From Diadema setosum (lineage: Eukaryota; Echinodermata; Echinoidea; Diadematoida; Diadematidae), in the NCBI GenBank assembly GCA_033980235.1, contig CM067059.1:23795111-23859110 (forward strand): DNA of 64,000 bases, read 5' to 3'. Below are positions 50,201 to 54,379 of this stretch, in pieces. The number at the start of each line of letters is the position of its first letter. Positions within the stretch are counted from its first letter, which is position 1. A program made the translations under genes and the position numbers. The notes beneath the pieces are model-generated. The model was given only the letters and a program-made list of their open reading frames with translations. It made no database searches and was not told the DNA's origin.

Positions 50201-51197
50201 CCGGAATCCATGAGGCTGATGATGAACAACACCCCCGCCCCGGAGCCCAACGTGCAGGCTGCCCTCAATGTTCTTGAAGTCTACCACGATAAAATCGATA
50301 CTGCTAGGGTGAGTTGATGCACTTTCCATCCAGCAAAGTATGATCTGTTACCATAGTAGGGCTCTTGGTTGTGTTTACGTGCTGAGTGATAACAAATTGG
50401 AAGAAGTAAATTTTCTGTAAGACAGAAGCATGTATTCCCATCTGTTGCATTGACTTATTAATAAGGAAATTTGTAGCATGCACTATTTTCATCAAGTGAT
50501 ATTGAACATCACTGTGTAATTTGAACTCCATAAATGTGAAAGGTGAAAGAGTAACTTGAGTTTCTTGATAGTTAAAGGTCATTCTCAACTGTGTGATCAC
50601 TGCCTTCATATCATTTATTCCTTGACCTTTTATACAGCACACACCACTTTTGTAATGATATCAAACTTCTTTTATTTTTTATGCTAATACAATTTTATGA
50701 TATGCTAAACTATGGTAAATATAAAAACATCGCTGTCAGCACAACCGACAGGTTAAATCTTCACTTCCTTGTCAAAAGCAAGCAAAGTGTATCTCCACAT
50801 CGTGCCCCACCCCTCTTTGTGATTATGATGTTTTTATCGTGCACAGTCATATGTGCTAGTGCACCTGTTGATAATCACACAAGACTGGCTGAGATCTTCA
50901 TCTACCCACAAACGCTTTAGCAGTGGTTGGTGTTACACACTGGGGTGAATCCCTCACATTCATGGGACAGAGGAAGGAAAAGCAAAATGCTGCCAGGCGT
51001 GACAGGCATCTCTGATCGTAATTTTGTGGTTTGCTGTTTCTGTTTTTTCCACCACTAACCAGGCGTTGGAGATGCTACCGGACAGCATCCAGGTCAGGGA
51101 TATATGTGGCTTCCTGGAGAAGGTGATGGAGGGCAAAGCGGTGCAGAAGAGAGACAGCCAGGTCCTCAAGAGTCTCTTCTATTCCGAGAATCTCCAG
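11145..51197 (+). CDS. VPS39: VPS39 (Vam6/Vps39-like), HOPS tethering subunit; 19 coding exons, 3' end missing
   Basis: VPS39 is a subunit of the HOPS complex, which tethers late endosomes, autophagosomes and lysosomes through Rab7/Ypt7 before SNARE-mediated fusion. The joined exons give 822 codons in consistent phase, collinear with vertebrate VPS39 (about 875-886 residues) from the first Met. Residues about 15-285 form the N-terminal beta-propeller (citron homology, CNH) domain; the remainder is alpha-solenoid, with the Vps39 domain 1 region near 430-540 and the clathrin-heavy-chain-repeat-like part near 540-730. Strong matches include VPDVPKAMSWC, IIDTTLLKCYL, SPLKGHERTV and ERALLLGRLGRHEQAL. 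Intron phases in order are 1,1,1,0,0,0,1,2,0,1,0,0,1,0,1,1,0,0,0. The C-terminal CxxC zinc module is not in the window, so the gene continues rightwards. No frameshift or stop interrupts the joined frame. Span includes introns. Confidence 0.97.
11433..11629. mobile_element. Small TIR element (GGCCGAATTCTCAAAGGTGG ends)
   Basis: The left end GGCCGAATTCTCAAAGGTGG is mirrored at the right by CAGCTTTGAGAATTCGGGCC. The two halves carry repeated GGTGGAATAACTT / TAGTTATTCC blocks. 197 bases, non-coding. Superfamily unknown. Confidence 0.7.
12062..12903. mobile_element. TTAA-flanked element with AAAGGTACTAGCCCACATTTG ends
   Basis: Left terminus TTAAAGGTACTAGCCCACAT; the right terminus is its complement ending GTACCTTTAA, with TTAA at both edges. 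The 842-base body is not fully palindromic. It contains GC-rich hairpins (CCCCAACGTGCAGCGTTGGGG near 12296; GGACCGCGCC/GGCGCGGTC near 12640). No transposase frame. Confidence 0.75.
12970..13536. mobile_element. TTAA-class foldback element, family A copy 2
   Basis: Complete copy with TTAA at both edges: TTAAAGGACAAGTTCACCTT at the left, GGTGAACTTGTCATTTAA at the right. The arms share GTAGAACACATCAGTGAAAG and its complement. Length 567 bases with no insertion. Same family as 7188-7743 and 36887-38057. Confidence 0.9.
15312..15518. mobile_element. ACTGTAAAA hairpin element, family C copy 1
   Basis: Starts CTGTAAAACATGATATATTC and ends TTCCTCGTTTTACAGTA. The interior has repeated TTCGCG/CGCGAA blocks and AAATTAAAATGCATGCGAA. 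About 207 bases, non-coding. Other copies: 28244-28435 (opposite orientation), 39914-40115 and a diverged relative at 30189-30402. Confidence 0.8.
16120..16185 (+). CDS. VPS39: VPS39 coding exon 2 (residues 25-46)
   Basis: Encodes DQLLVGTKPGHLLVYSI, matching the CNH-domain strand (vertebrate LLVGTKQGHLLLY). Acceptor CTCCCACAG, donor CAAC/GTGAGT. Phase 1 on both sides. Confidence 0.96.
16672..16762. mobile_element. Ultrashort element, family E copy 1
   Basis: About 91 bases, from TAACCTGTTGAAGACGAGCC to AATCAGCCCGTCTTCAGTAG. It shares GATGGGAAATGCGTGTT with four other copies (20391, 39803, 56154, 63175). The ends are imperfect inverted repeats; the right end has lost its TTAA. Confidence 0.75.
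17144..17866. mobile_element. Foldback element, family B copy 1
   Basis: Left end TTAAAGGGGAAGTC followed by GACTTTCATAATTTCACAT; the right end carries the complement ATGTGAAATTATGAAAATGG then ACTTCTCTTTT. Related to copies at 34114-34808 and 48197-48663. No coding capacity. Confidence 0.8.
20391..20485. mobile_element. Ultrashort element, family E copy 2 (reverse orientation)
   Basis: Opens TCAACCCGTTGAGGACGG and closes CTCGTCCTAAATGGGTTAA. It carries CGCATTTCCCATAGACGCC, the complement of the core shared by the other four copies. Confidence 0.8.
20704..21068. mobile_element. Near-perfect TTAA palindrome (foldback element)
   Basis: Begins TTAAAGGGGAAGGCTAGTAA and ends with its exact complement ...AGCCTTCCCCTTTAA. 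The two arms, about 170 bases each, match almost everywhere around a short loop near 20875-20893. As a consequence both strands appear to encode the same peptide; those frames are by-products of the palindrome. Confidence 0.9.
21188..21295 (+). CDS. VPS39: VPS39 coding exon 3 (residues 47-82)
   Basis: Encodes FSKKPIQQLECIPEMQIVIS, matching vertebrate FSKKIQQIHVV...ILVSL in the CNH domain. Acceptor TTTTGTAG, donor TCAG/GTGAGG. Phase 1 on both sides. Confidence 0.95.
21296..23156 (+). other. VPS39 intron 3
   Basis: No mobile element or additional exon was recognised. A 14-base A run lies near 22210. The frames at 21469-22311 lack family patterns. Confidence 0.6.
23157..23251 (+). CDS. VPS39: VPS39 coding exon 4 (residues 83-114)
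   Basis: Encodes INVHELNHFTPITSIAKTKG, aligning with vertebrate IYVHDLLTFQQITTVSKAKG. It has no Met-initiated frame of useful length and is easily missed. Acceptor GATATACAG, donor CAG/GTACGA. Enters in phase 1, leaves in phase 0. The minus-strand frame over it is an antisense shadow. Confidence 0.94.
23252..24368 (+). other. VPS39 intron 4
   Basis: AT-rich sequence; no repeat family or exon recognised. Confidence 0.55.
24369..24476 (+). CDS. VPS39: VPS39 coding exon 5 (residues 115-150)
   Basis: Encodes LCVAVRRKLQLFIW, matching vertebrate MCVAVKKKLQLYFW, a CNH-propeller strand. The Gly-rich beginning (KGNSGGG) replaces the vertebrate HTETGEE loop. Phase 0 on both sides; donor AAA/GTAAGA. 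Confidence 0.96.
24477..25443 (+). other. VPS39 intron 5
   Basis: Begins with a TCTG/TTTG microsatellite (about 24487-24527) just after the donor. A two-unit tandem repeat of about 31 bases (ACCAATCAATATNTAACGCT) lies at 24864-24925. Otherwise featureless. Confidence 0.6.
24864..24925. repeat. Two-copy tandem repeat, 31-base unit
   Basis: Unit ACCAATCAATATGTAACGCT... is repeated once with a few substitutions (ACCAATCAATATATAACGCT...). Confidence 0.8.
25444..25536 (+). CDS. VPS39: VPS39 coding exon 6 (residues 151-181)
   Basis: Encodes VPDVPKAMSWCGNSLCVGFK and RDYFLIN, near-identical to vertebrate VPDVPKSMAWCENSICVGFKRDYYLI. Phase 0 on both sides; donor AAC/GTAAGG. Confidence 0.97.
25990..26095 (+). 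mobile_element. Possible non-LTR retrotransposon 3' end
   Basis: TTGTTATTGACAAAG leads into AATAAAAATGAAATTGAAACTGAAAC, split here by its short ATTGAAA-type tail repeat. Such tails are typical of 3' ends of animal LINEs. No reverse-transcriptase frame is visible upstream, so a heavily 5'-truncated copy is the most that can be claimed. Confidence 0.3.
26283..26554. mobile_element. TIR element with TATATAAGGAGAGTCTGGCC ends
   Basis: The left end AGTGCTGTATATAAGGAGAG followed by TCTGGCCAACTC is mirrored at the right by GAGTTGTCCAAACTCTCTTT then ATATATGGCGCT. 272 bases, non-coding. Confidence 0.7.
27077..27560. repeat. Complex inverted repeat with GGTTAC...AACTC subunits
   Basis: Several facing copies of a motif resembling ACATGTGAACGGTTGCAAAA and AACCTGCTAATTTG occur, including a tight palindrome AAACTCAAAAGTTTT near 27110. 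Probably an old foldback element with internal subrepeats; exact borders unclear. Confidence 0.5.
28009..28027. repeat. Poly-G tract
   Basis: About 19 consecutive G residues. Possible quadruplex former and likely length-variable. Confidence 0.85.
28244..28435. mobile_element. ACTGTAAAA hairpin element, family C copy 2 (reverse)
   Basis: Opens TGCTGTAAAACGAGGAATG and closes TTGTGTTTTACAGTA, the reverse of the 15312 copy. Interior CGAAATTAAAATGCATGTG is shared. Confidence 0.75.
28571..28757 (+). CDS. VPS39: VPS39 coding exon 7 (residues 182-243)
   Basis: Encodes the CNH-domain segment ending YALTWSDFPLVL (vertebrate CALNWTDIPVAM). The acceptor TGATGGCCAG has a poor pyrimidine tract. It is chosen because it keeps phase 0 and gives IDNGQPKDLF, collinear with vertebrate VDGKGSIKELF. 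Donor TTAG/GTGAGC, phase 1. GC content is much higher than in the introns. Confidence 0.93.
28758..29516 (+). other. VPS39 intron 7
   Basis: Contains an ATGT microsatellite at about 29094-29148; nothing else recognised. Confidence 0.65.
29094..29148. repeat. ATGT microsatellite
   Basis: About a dozen ATGT units with occasional GTGT. Confidence 0.9.
29517..29637 (+). CDS. VPS39: VPS39 coding exon 8 (residues 244-283)
   Basis: Encodes QPYIIAVLPKYVEVRT and DPRLLVQSIEV, nearly the vertebrate sequence; last blades of the CNH propeller. Enters phase 1, leaves phase 2 (GGAAG/GTGAGT). Confidence 0.97.
29740..30131. mobile_element. TTAA element, family M copy 1
   Basis: TTAAAGGGATTGTACAGTTT at the left, ATACTGTACCATCCCTTTAA at the right. 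The arms share GATGAAAATTGGTTTTGAAA and its near-complement. 392 bases. A second copy at 40826-41980 carries an insertion at the corresponding centre. Confidence 0.85.
30189..30402. mobile_element. ACTGTAAAAGTGGA hairpin element (diverged family C)
   Basis: Left TTACTGTAAAAGTGGA, right TCCACTTTTACAGTAA. The interior has CGCGAAAATAAAAGCACGTG-type blocks. 214 bases. Confidence 0.75.
30721..30838 (+). CDS. VPS39: VPS39 coding exon 9 (residues 284-323)
   Basis: Encodes VYVASNNYIWRLEPVPLPRQ and DKQFELALHLA, matching vertebrate IYVASNHFVWRLIPVPM and DKQFELALQLA. Marks the change from propeller to alpha-solenoid. Phase 0 at the donor GCA/GTGAGT. Confidence 0.97.
30839..31881 (+). other. VPS39 intron 9
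   Basis: Contains a small interspersed repeat (31548-31770) and an unused acceptor-like TTTACAG ending at 31826, 55 bases before the chosen acceptor. Confidence 0.6.
31548..31770. repeat. Interspersed repeat with ATGCCTCCACC / GCGGAGGCAT ends
   Basis: The left TATGCCTCCACCAAGAAGTG is matched at the right by TTATTGCGGAGGCATA. Related in style to the repeat at 200-712. Confidence 0.45.
31882..32011 (+). CDS. VPS39: VPS39 coding exon 10 (residues 324-366)
   Basis: Encodes IQNLYAFDLFQQHRFEESMK and MFAKLGT, matching vertebrate IKNLYAFNLFCQKRFDESMQVFAKLGT. Uses acceptor TTTCTGTACAG. The upstream alternative at 31826 would add 55 bases and a stop. Donor ACTG/GTACGG, phase 1. Confidence 0.95.
32012..33142 (+). 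other. VPS39 intron 10
   Basis: Contains a tRNA-derived SINE head on the minus strand (32870-32990); otherwise unremarkable AT-rich DNA. Confidence 0.6.
32870..32990 (-). mobile_element. tRNA-derived SINE
   Basis: On the minus strand, GGGGCTCAGTGGTTAAGACC contains a Pol III A-box (TCAGTGGTTAAG) and about 40 bases later GGTTCAAATCC, a B-box. Body and spacing resemble a tRNA, but the sequence runs on into non-tRNA 3' material without a matching acceptor stem, as expected for a SINE. Confidence 0.65.
33143..33321 (+). CDS. VPS39: VPS39 coding exon 11 (residues 367-426)
   Basis: Encodes GLFPDLLPKEYRLVLQYPSN and ALIEYLTQKRQDLAK, matching vertebrate GLYPDLLPTDYRKQLQYPNP and ALIDYLTQKRSQLVK. Enters phase 1; donor CAG/GTGAAG, phase 0. 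Confidence 0.97.
34114..34808. mobile_element. Foldback element, family B copy 2 (interrupted)
   Basis: Starts GAAGGAGCATTCCAGACGAT and ends GAAAATCATCCGGAGGTCTC then CTTTA. Close to copy 3 at 48197-48663, but split by the element at 34466-34747. Confidence 0.85.
34466..34747. mobile_element. TIR element nested in the family B foldback
   Basis: Left GGTGCGGTCAGACTGGCAAA then AGATCGAGAAGT; right ACTTCTCGATCTTTTGCCAA then TCTGACCGCGCTT. TATA flanks both sides, and the related copy at 48602 reads CAGTATAACTAATT without interruption. 282 bases, non-coding. Confidence 0.9.
34965..35069 (+). CDS. VPS39: VPS39 coding exon 12 (residues 427-461)
   Basis: Ends SLIIDTTLLKCYLQ, matching vertebrate LLQIIDTTLLKCYL at the start of the Vps39 domain 1 region. 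The first part, TVATPSTICEGSK, is a diverged linker. Phase 0 on both sides; donor CAG/GTATGT. Confidence 0.96.
35771..36542. mobile_element. Poly-G/C TTAA element, family D copy 1 (nested)
   Basis: TTAACCCTATTCTAACTGGG at the left and its exact complement at the right, followed inward by GGGGGGTCAAATTGACCCC hairpins. TTAA is duplicated: the facing arm of the host shows GGACTTTAAGGAC without interruption (complement near 38272). It shares an interior block with the copies at 41032 and 53082. Confidence 0.9.
36887..38057. mobile_element. TTAA-class foldback element, family A copy 3 (interrupted)
   Basis: TTAAAGGACAAGTTCACCTT at the left, TTTTGTCCTTTAA at the right, arms as in 7188-7743. It carries a 602-base GC-rich element at 37169-37770. 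Without that insertion the host would be about 569 bases, like the other full copies. Confidence 0.9.
37169..37770. mobile_element. GC-rich TIR element nested in family A copy 3
   Basis: Ends GACCCCGTTTACAGTGCGAG and CTCGCACTGTAAACGGGGTC, at least 20 perfect bases. TA is duplicated at the target: the uninterrupted sequence GGGAATAATATTACCC is seen near 7456. The interior is rich in GGCCGAG/CTCGGCC repeats, far more GC than anything around it. The CDS-like frames inside are repeats (Arg-Pro-Arg patterns). Confidence 0.9.
39122..39263 (+). CDS. VPS39: VPS39 coding exon 13 (residues 462-508)
   Basis: Encodes ALVAPLLRL and YSELIILYEKKGMHKK, matching vertebrate ALVAPLLRL and YSELIILYEKKGLHEK. Enters phase 0, leaves phase 1 (AAAAAAG/GTTTGC, a weak donor). 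Confidence 0.97.
39455..39545 (-). mobile_element. tRNA-derived SINE head
   Basis: On the minus strand, GCTCGGTGGTCTAGTGGAGA carries an A-box and GGTTCGAATCC a B-box. T-stem pairing is good, but the anticodon loop lacks the usual U33 and the acceptor stem is imperfect, so a functional tRNA is unlikely. Confidence 0.7.
39803..39894. mobile_element. Ultrashort TTAA element, family E copy 3
   Basis: TTAACCCGTTGAAGACTAG at the left and TTGTCCTCAGTGGGTTAA at the right, with TTAA at both edges. 92 bases. Confidence 0.85.
39914..40115. mobile_element. ACTGTAAAA hairpin element, family C copy 3
   Basis: TACTGTAAAACATGATATAT at the left, TTCTCGTTTTACAGTA at the right. Interior very close to the 15312 copy (CGCGAATTGGAGCCGACG). 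Confidence 0.85.
40341..40501 (+). CDS. VPS39: VPS39 coding exon 14 (residues 509-562)
   Basis: Encodes SPLKGHERTVAYLQRLGA and WVLKSHPEDGLK, matching vertebrate SPLKGHERTVQYLQHLG and WVLRDFPEDGLK. Enters phase 1; donor AAA/GTGAGT, phase 0. Confidence 0.97.
40826..41980. mobile_element. TTAA element, family M copy 2 (interrupted)
   Basis: Left TTAAAGAGATAGTATAGAAA, right ATACCAACCCTTTAA. It shares GATGAAAATTGG-type arms with 29740-30131. The centre is replaced by a poly-G/C element at 41032-41823. Confidence 0.85.
41032..41823. mobile_element. Poly-G/C element, family D copy 2 (nested)
   Basis: Left GAACCCTAAAAAGACTGGG, right CCCAGTCTTTTTAGGGTTAA. Contains an uninterrupted run of about 22 G near 41077 and CCTAAAAGGCCCCCC hairpins. 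Near the right end it carries ACAAATTTGGTGTCAAAATG, shared in diverged form with family D copies 1 and 3. Confidence 0.85.
42323..42539 (+). CDS. VPS39: VPS39 coding exon 15 (residues 563-634)
   Basis: Encodes IFTEDIPEVEGLPRERVLDY and AVPYLEHVI, matching vertebrate IFTEDLPEVESLPRDRVLGF and AIPYLEHII. Falls in the clathrin-heavy-chain-repeat-like solenoid. Acceptor CCCATCGGCAG, donor GAAG/GTAGGC, phase 1. GC-rich relative to the surrounding introns. Confidence 0.97.
42568..42882. mobile_element. TIR element related to family A, different ends
   Basis: Left AAAGGAAACCAAAACCCAGG, right TTTGGGTTTTGGTTTCCTTT. The interior shares GTGGATTGAGTGAAAGCAGC and GAAAGTTTGAGGAAAATTGG with family A. It starts 28 bases after the exon 15 donor. 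Confidence 0.8.
43391..43411. repeat. GA microsatellite
   Basis: About ten AG units. Confidence 0.9.
43570..44600. mobile_element. 1.03-kb TTAA foldback element
   Basis: Left TTAAAGATAATAAAAAGTTT, right AAACTTTTTATTATCTTTAA, exact complements ending in TTAA. The arms pair over almost the whole length: GTTTGTGTTTCAGGTTAAAG with CTTTAACCTGAAACACAAAC; CCAATTAAGTTGAAGTATTG with CAATACTTCAACTTAATTGG. Loop near 44090-44105. No coding capacity. Confidence 0.9.
44665..45009 (+). mobile_element. tRNA-derived SINE-like sequence between 44-base direct repeats
   Basis: A direct repeat (ACTCAAACCTCAGCCTTCAC...ATCTTTCTTTCA) at 44665-44709 recurs at 44966-45009 with a mismatch and an indel. Between them, CTGGTGGTAGTGTCG and GGTTCGAGTCC (44860-44870) are A-box- and B-box-like. 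The flanking repeats are long for SINE target duplications. Confidence 0.55.
45890..46063. mobile_element. Small palindromic element (GGGGGGCATTTCATGAAGGA ends)
   Basis: Left CTGGGGGGCATTTCATGAAG, right CTTCATGAAATGCCCCCCTG; internal CTTGTCGGATA/TATCCGACAAG repeated in both orientations. 174 bases, nearly perfect hairpin. Confidence 0.85.
46318..46446 (+). CDS. VPS39: VPS39 coding exon 16 (residues 635-677)
   Basis: Encodes GELGDIRRKLLFFLETS and LLTRFPFD, matching vertebrate GELGEYRQKLLMFLEIS and LICDFPFD. Acceptor TCTGTACACAG, donor GACA/GTAAGT; phase 1 on both sides. Confidence 0.96.
46447..47343 (+). other. VPS39 intron 16
   Basis: Contains an inverted repeat built from GTCTAAT-type units (46801-47185). 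Otherwise unremarkable. Confidence 0.65.
46801..47185. mobile_element. Foldback built of TGGTCTA subrepeats
   Basis: The left half has repeated units such as TTGGTCTACTCCCACTTTGT and TAGCCATTTAGTCT. The right half carries the complement AGACCAAGTG / GGTAGACCAATTG. Unit spacing is roughly 20-24 bases. The halves meet near 46985-47000. Confidence 0.75.
47344..47492 (+). CDS. VPS39: VPS39 coding exon 17 (residues 678-727)
   Basis: Encodes FFEERALLLGRLGRHEQAL and YAHILKDTRQAEEYC, matching vertebrate LLEERALLLGRMGKHEQAL and YVHILKDTRMAEEYC. Enters phase 1; donor GAT/GTGAGT, phase 0. Confidence 0.98.
47513..47972. mobile_element. Foldback repeat just after exon 17
   Basis: Left CATCTGGATATCTCATTGG and CAGAAAACCCCATTCGATTT; right AAATTGAATGGGGTTTTCTG and CTATGAGATATCCAGATAG. 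Inner arms pair across about 47645-47822. Starts about 20 bases into the intron. Confidence 0.75.
48197..48663. mobile_element. Foldback element, family B copy 3 (uninterrupted)
   Basis: TTAACGGGACATTCCAGACA at the left, CCGGAGGTCTCCTTTAA at the right, TTAA at both edges. At 48598-48612 it shows the empty target used by the nested element in the copy at 34114-34808. Confidence 0.88.
49671..49815. repeat. Repeat of TACTGGTC phrases
   Basis: TACTGGTC(C/A) occurs five times within 145 bases, with GTCGGACC phrases. Translates as repeated Tyr-Trp-Ser but has no start or splice context. Probably an interspersed repeat fragment. Confidence 0.45.
50159..50308 (+). CDS. VPS39: VPS39 coding exon 18 (residues 728-777)
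   Basis: Encodes VYLCLFQTYIRPPDPESM and ALNVLEVYHDKIDTAR, matching vertebrate VYLSLLRMYLSPPSI and ALQVLELHHSKLDTTK. Phase 0 on both sides; donor AGG/GTGAGT. Confidence 0.96.
50309..51062 (+). other. VPS39 intron 18
   Basis: No repeat family, exon or regulatory site recognised. Confidence 0.6.
51063..51197 (+). CDS. VPS39: VPS39 coding exon 19 (residues 778-822), last exon in the window
   Basis: Encodes ALEMLPDSIQVRDICGFLEK and VLKSLFYSENLQ, matching vertebrate ALNLLPANTQINDIRIFLEK and VLKNLLHAEFLR. Phase 0 on both sides; donor CAG/GTGAGT. The vertebrate protein continues for about 55 residues containing a CxxC zinc-binding module, which must lie in one or more later exons. Confidence 0.97.
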
Positions 51198-51294
51198 GTG
51201 AGTGAGCGTCTTCCTATCGTGGGACACATTTTTTGTCTTCTTCGATGTGGTGTTTGGATCGTGTTGTTGTTGATTATTTGTAGCTGTGTAAAAG

Positions 51295-51482
51295 GAAGAT
51301 GCACCACCACCCCCTTTTCCCCCAAGAGTGAAAGTTGTGTGGAGTTTCATTGTTGAGAGATGGATAATCTACTGCTGAAGTTTTCAGTGAAGATGCACCA
51401 CCACCCCCTTTTCCCCCAAGAGTGAAAGTTGTGTGGAGTTTCATTGTTGAGAGATGGATAATCTACTGCTGAAGTTTTCAGT
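51295..51482. repeat. Exact 94-base tandem duplication
   Basis: The segment beginning GAAGATGCACCACCACCCCC is repeated immediately after 94 bases with no visible difference. Lies about 100 bases after exon 19, within the intron. Confidence 0.95.
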
Positions 51483-53081
51483 GAACTATGGCAGTAAGGA
51501 AATAGTTCCTGTAATTTCAATATTGGTGTGTCATGTGTCACTAGTGACCATGAAAGTCAGATAAAATTGGTGGGCATCACTTGTTGATTTTTGTATGATT
51601 TGTCGATACTTGTTTATATTTGCTTCTCCTAGATTTTCAGTTCGTAGTGACATGTTTGAATGTTTGAATGCAGTCCAGCATGCATAAGACTAGGCATCAA
51701 AACATAAGGCTGATCCATTGCACACACCACTGTCACTCGCTTGATAAAAACAAGTTTCAGATTTTATAGCATTCTTAGGCATGGAAGTGCATAATAGACA
51801 ATAGGAGGTAATTATGATATTTAACTTGATTTTTTTAGTAGTGATTTATATTTCTTATTTTCAACTATATCAGATCGTATTTTGCAGTCTTCAGGTATCT
51901 GATGTGACTTTATCAGGGATCAATTAGGAATTAGGTTGGTGCCACCATCGCTGGATGAGAAGACTAGAACACATGGAAATAATGTTCAGAAAGTCCAATA
52001 AAATTTTCACTTTAAACAATCACACATACTTTAGGAATTGAAGTTTAGAGAAGTAATTACAGAAGCCACCTAAATTTATTGTTTTGGCACAGAAAATAAC
52101 CATGAAAGCAATTACATTAACTCCACTTCAAATGAGTTCTAGGCCTCTATTCACCAGTCGAGGAGTATTGGATGTTTATAATCTTTATGAACTTGCAGTA
52201 TCAGCATTTGTATATGATTTATACAGGGGGCATTTACTCCATTCTTTAATGCAATATTATGATGGAATGATGAATCATACCGATAGAACTAACTATACAC
52301 AGCCCAGTCGCTGTATAAATAGCGACAGGGCTGTACCGGAGCGACCCACAACACAAAGAGAGCTCAGCGATCGCTTTACGATCGCTTTGAGTTTTGATAC
52401 TTGACAGCACTTTTTGTCACCTCAAACTCATTGAATGTAATCTTCATAAATGACACTACATAGCTATGTTATCGATATTGCCAAACACATTTCACAACTT
52501 ACCGAAAATGAAGATTATATGCAGCATGTGCGAACGGTACATCTGATACTTGGGAGCTTATGCGATCGGGAATGCACTTTTAAAGGTCACGCTGTCGACC
52601 GTGCTGCAACTAAAGAGCGTACGCACGCAATAGATCGTTGCACTTCCAGCCATGCACGCGTGCGCATAATTTGCAGAGTGGTCAATGCACAAATTTGAAT
52701 TCTGCAACAATGAACCCTGACAGTCAGGGATTGCGCTAAAAAGTGTCTTTTTTTTTTTGTTCCATGGACTTAACGCGAGGGCTCTCTATGGACTTGTGTA
52801 CCTTCTGTAATATATGCGTGCACTTTACGTGAGTAATGTATAAATGTCTATAAGTAACATATAAATTGTTATAAGTTTTGTAGTTGTGTTGTGGTTCCCC
52901 GTTTTGATGGCAAGGCCCCGTCTGTCTGACGCTGTGCTTTGCACGGCGTCTGGTCGGGCTACTATAGAACAAGAGGCAAAGAACTTTTGGACTCATTTGC
53001 CCCAAAGTATTCAGGATGAAAGAACAAAGTTTTCATTTCAGAAAAATCTCAATTTAATTTGTAAGTAGACGTTGGCAAAGT

Positions 53082-53674
53082 TTAACCCTATTTAACCCCC
53101 CCCCCCAGATCTCAGCCGCTGATGGCACGATTGCCACAAAACTTTGCCTGAACATAGAGCGGGATGTCAACTACAAGATTGCACAGTCATACAGTACAAA
53201 AATATTGATTTTATATTGTTATTAAATTAATTATGCATATTTATGCATGAAATCATATTTTCACCTACAACTCCATTAAAAAGACTGAAGGATTGCTAAA
53301 TTTTGTGTCAGAATTTGTCAAGACACATTAAACAATTTTCTTGTTGCAGGCACTCTTTCAAGCTTATCTTCATTAGGATTGATTAATTTTAATGATTTAA
53401 AATTGAAATAATCTTATTTATGTCAATTTAACAAAACTTAATATACATTGGATTTGCACATGTTACCGTTAATTTGAGCTGTTTTGGGGTGGACATGCAT
53501 ATGCAAAACATAATGTAACTTCAGAATGGTGTACCCCAACGTCACAAATTTGGTCTCAAAATATACGGGAGACTTCAATAAAAAAAAGTCATGAAACGAT
53601 GCAGCAAAATTTTTGCGCGTTGCGGAATCGTGGCGCAAAATATCACCCCCCCCCCCCAGTTAAAATAGGGATAA
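53082..53674. mobile_element. Poly-C element, family D copy 3
   Basis: Left TTAACCCTATTTAACCCCCC, right CCCCCCAGTTAAAATAGGGA. The interior shares ACAAATTTGGTCTCAAAATA and TTGCGGAATCGTGGCGC with copy 1. 593 bases. Confidence 0.85.
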
Positions 53675-54039
53675 GTGTATTATGAATTCAATTTGCAGTT
53701 TTATACTATGTTCTGAACTTTTTTTAATGGAAGAAATTATGGGGAAATCATTCTTGACTAGCACATGTGCTAAATTTTGGTTCTCACTTGTAACAGCTCT
53801 TTTTTTCGAAATTAGTAGCACACATGTTAATCAAAACAATCAAGGTAAATAATATTTATGTACATGTGTATTACTTATCTTATTTATCATTATCTTGTAT
53901 GAATTTATCTCTATATATTTTGTTCATTATTTATATCATCATACTTGCATGCACATGCAAATGTGCATGTTATGTAGTCATGTTTTCGTGTCAAAGCACA
54001 ACGTATGTTTGTTTTTAGATAAACTCAATTCAGCTTTTG

Positions 54040-54379
54040 TATCATAATAAAAGAGCACTTGACTTACATTTTTCAGAATGCAATGGGGAATAATATTACC
54101 CTCAACATATTCAGTAACAAGTTGAGAAAATGTGTACTTTTTGTGAAAAAAGGAAATTTTGTGAATTTCTCTTTATACTTTGCTTATACCATTGTCATAC
54201 ATGACATCACAAAATATTAAAGTCTTCTTGTCCACTGATGGCGGCACAGAAACTTGGCAAAATTCATACCTTTTGAAAGGATTATCCAATTATTCTCAAA
54301 GTTTTTACTGACGTGGGCTACTAATAATTCTACATTCACTCAATCTACATGTATATTTGGGTTTCATTCTCTTTTAATA
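54040..54379. mobile_element. Partial family A element (right half)
   Basis: Begins AATAAAAGAGCACTTGACTT and contains GGGAATAATATTACCC, as in 7188-7743, with the right arm ending in TGGGTTTCATTCTCTTTTAA. The left arm is missing. Confidence 0.75.
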
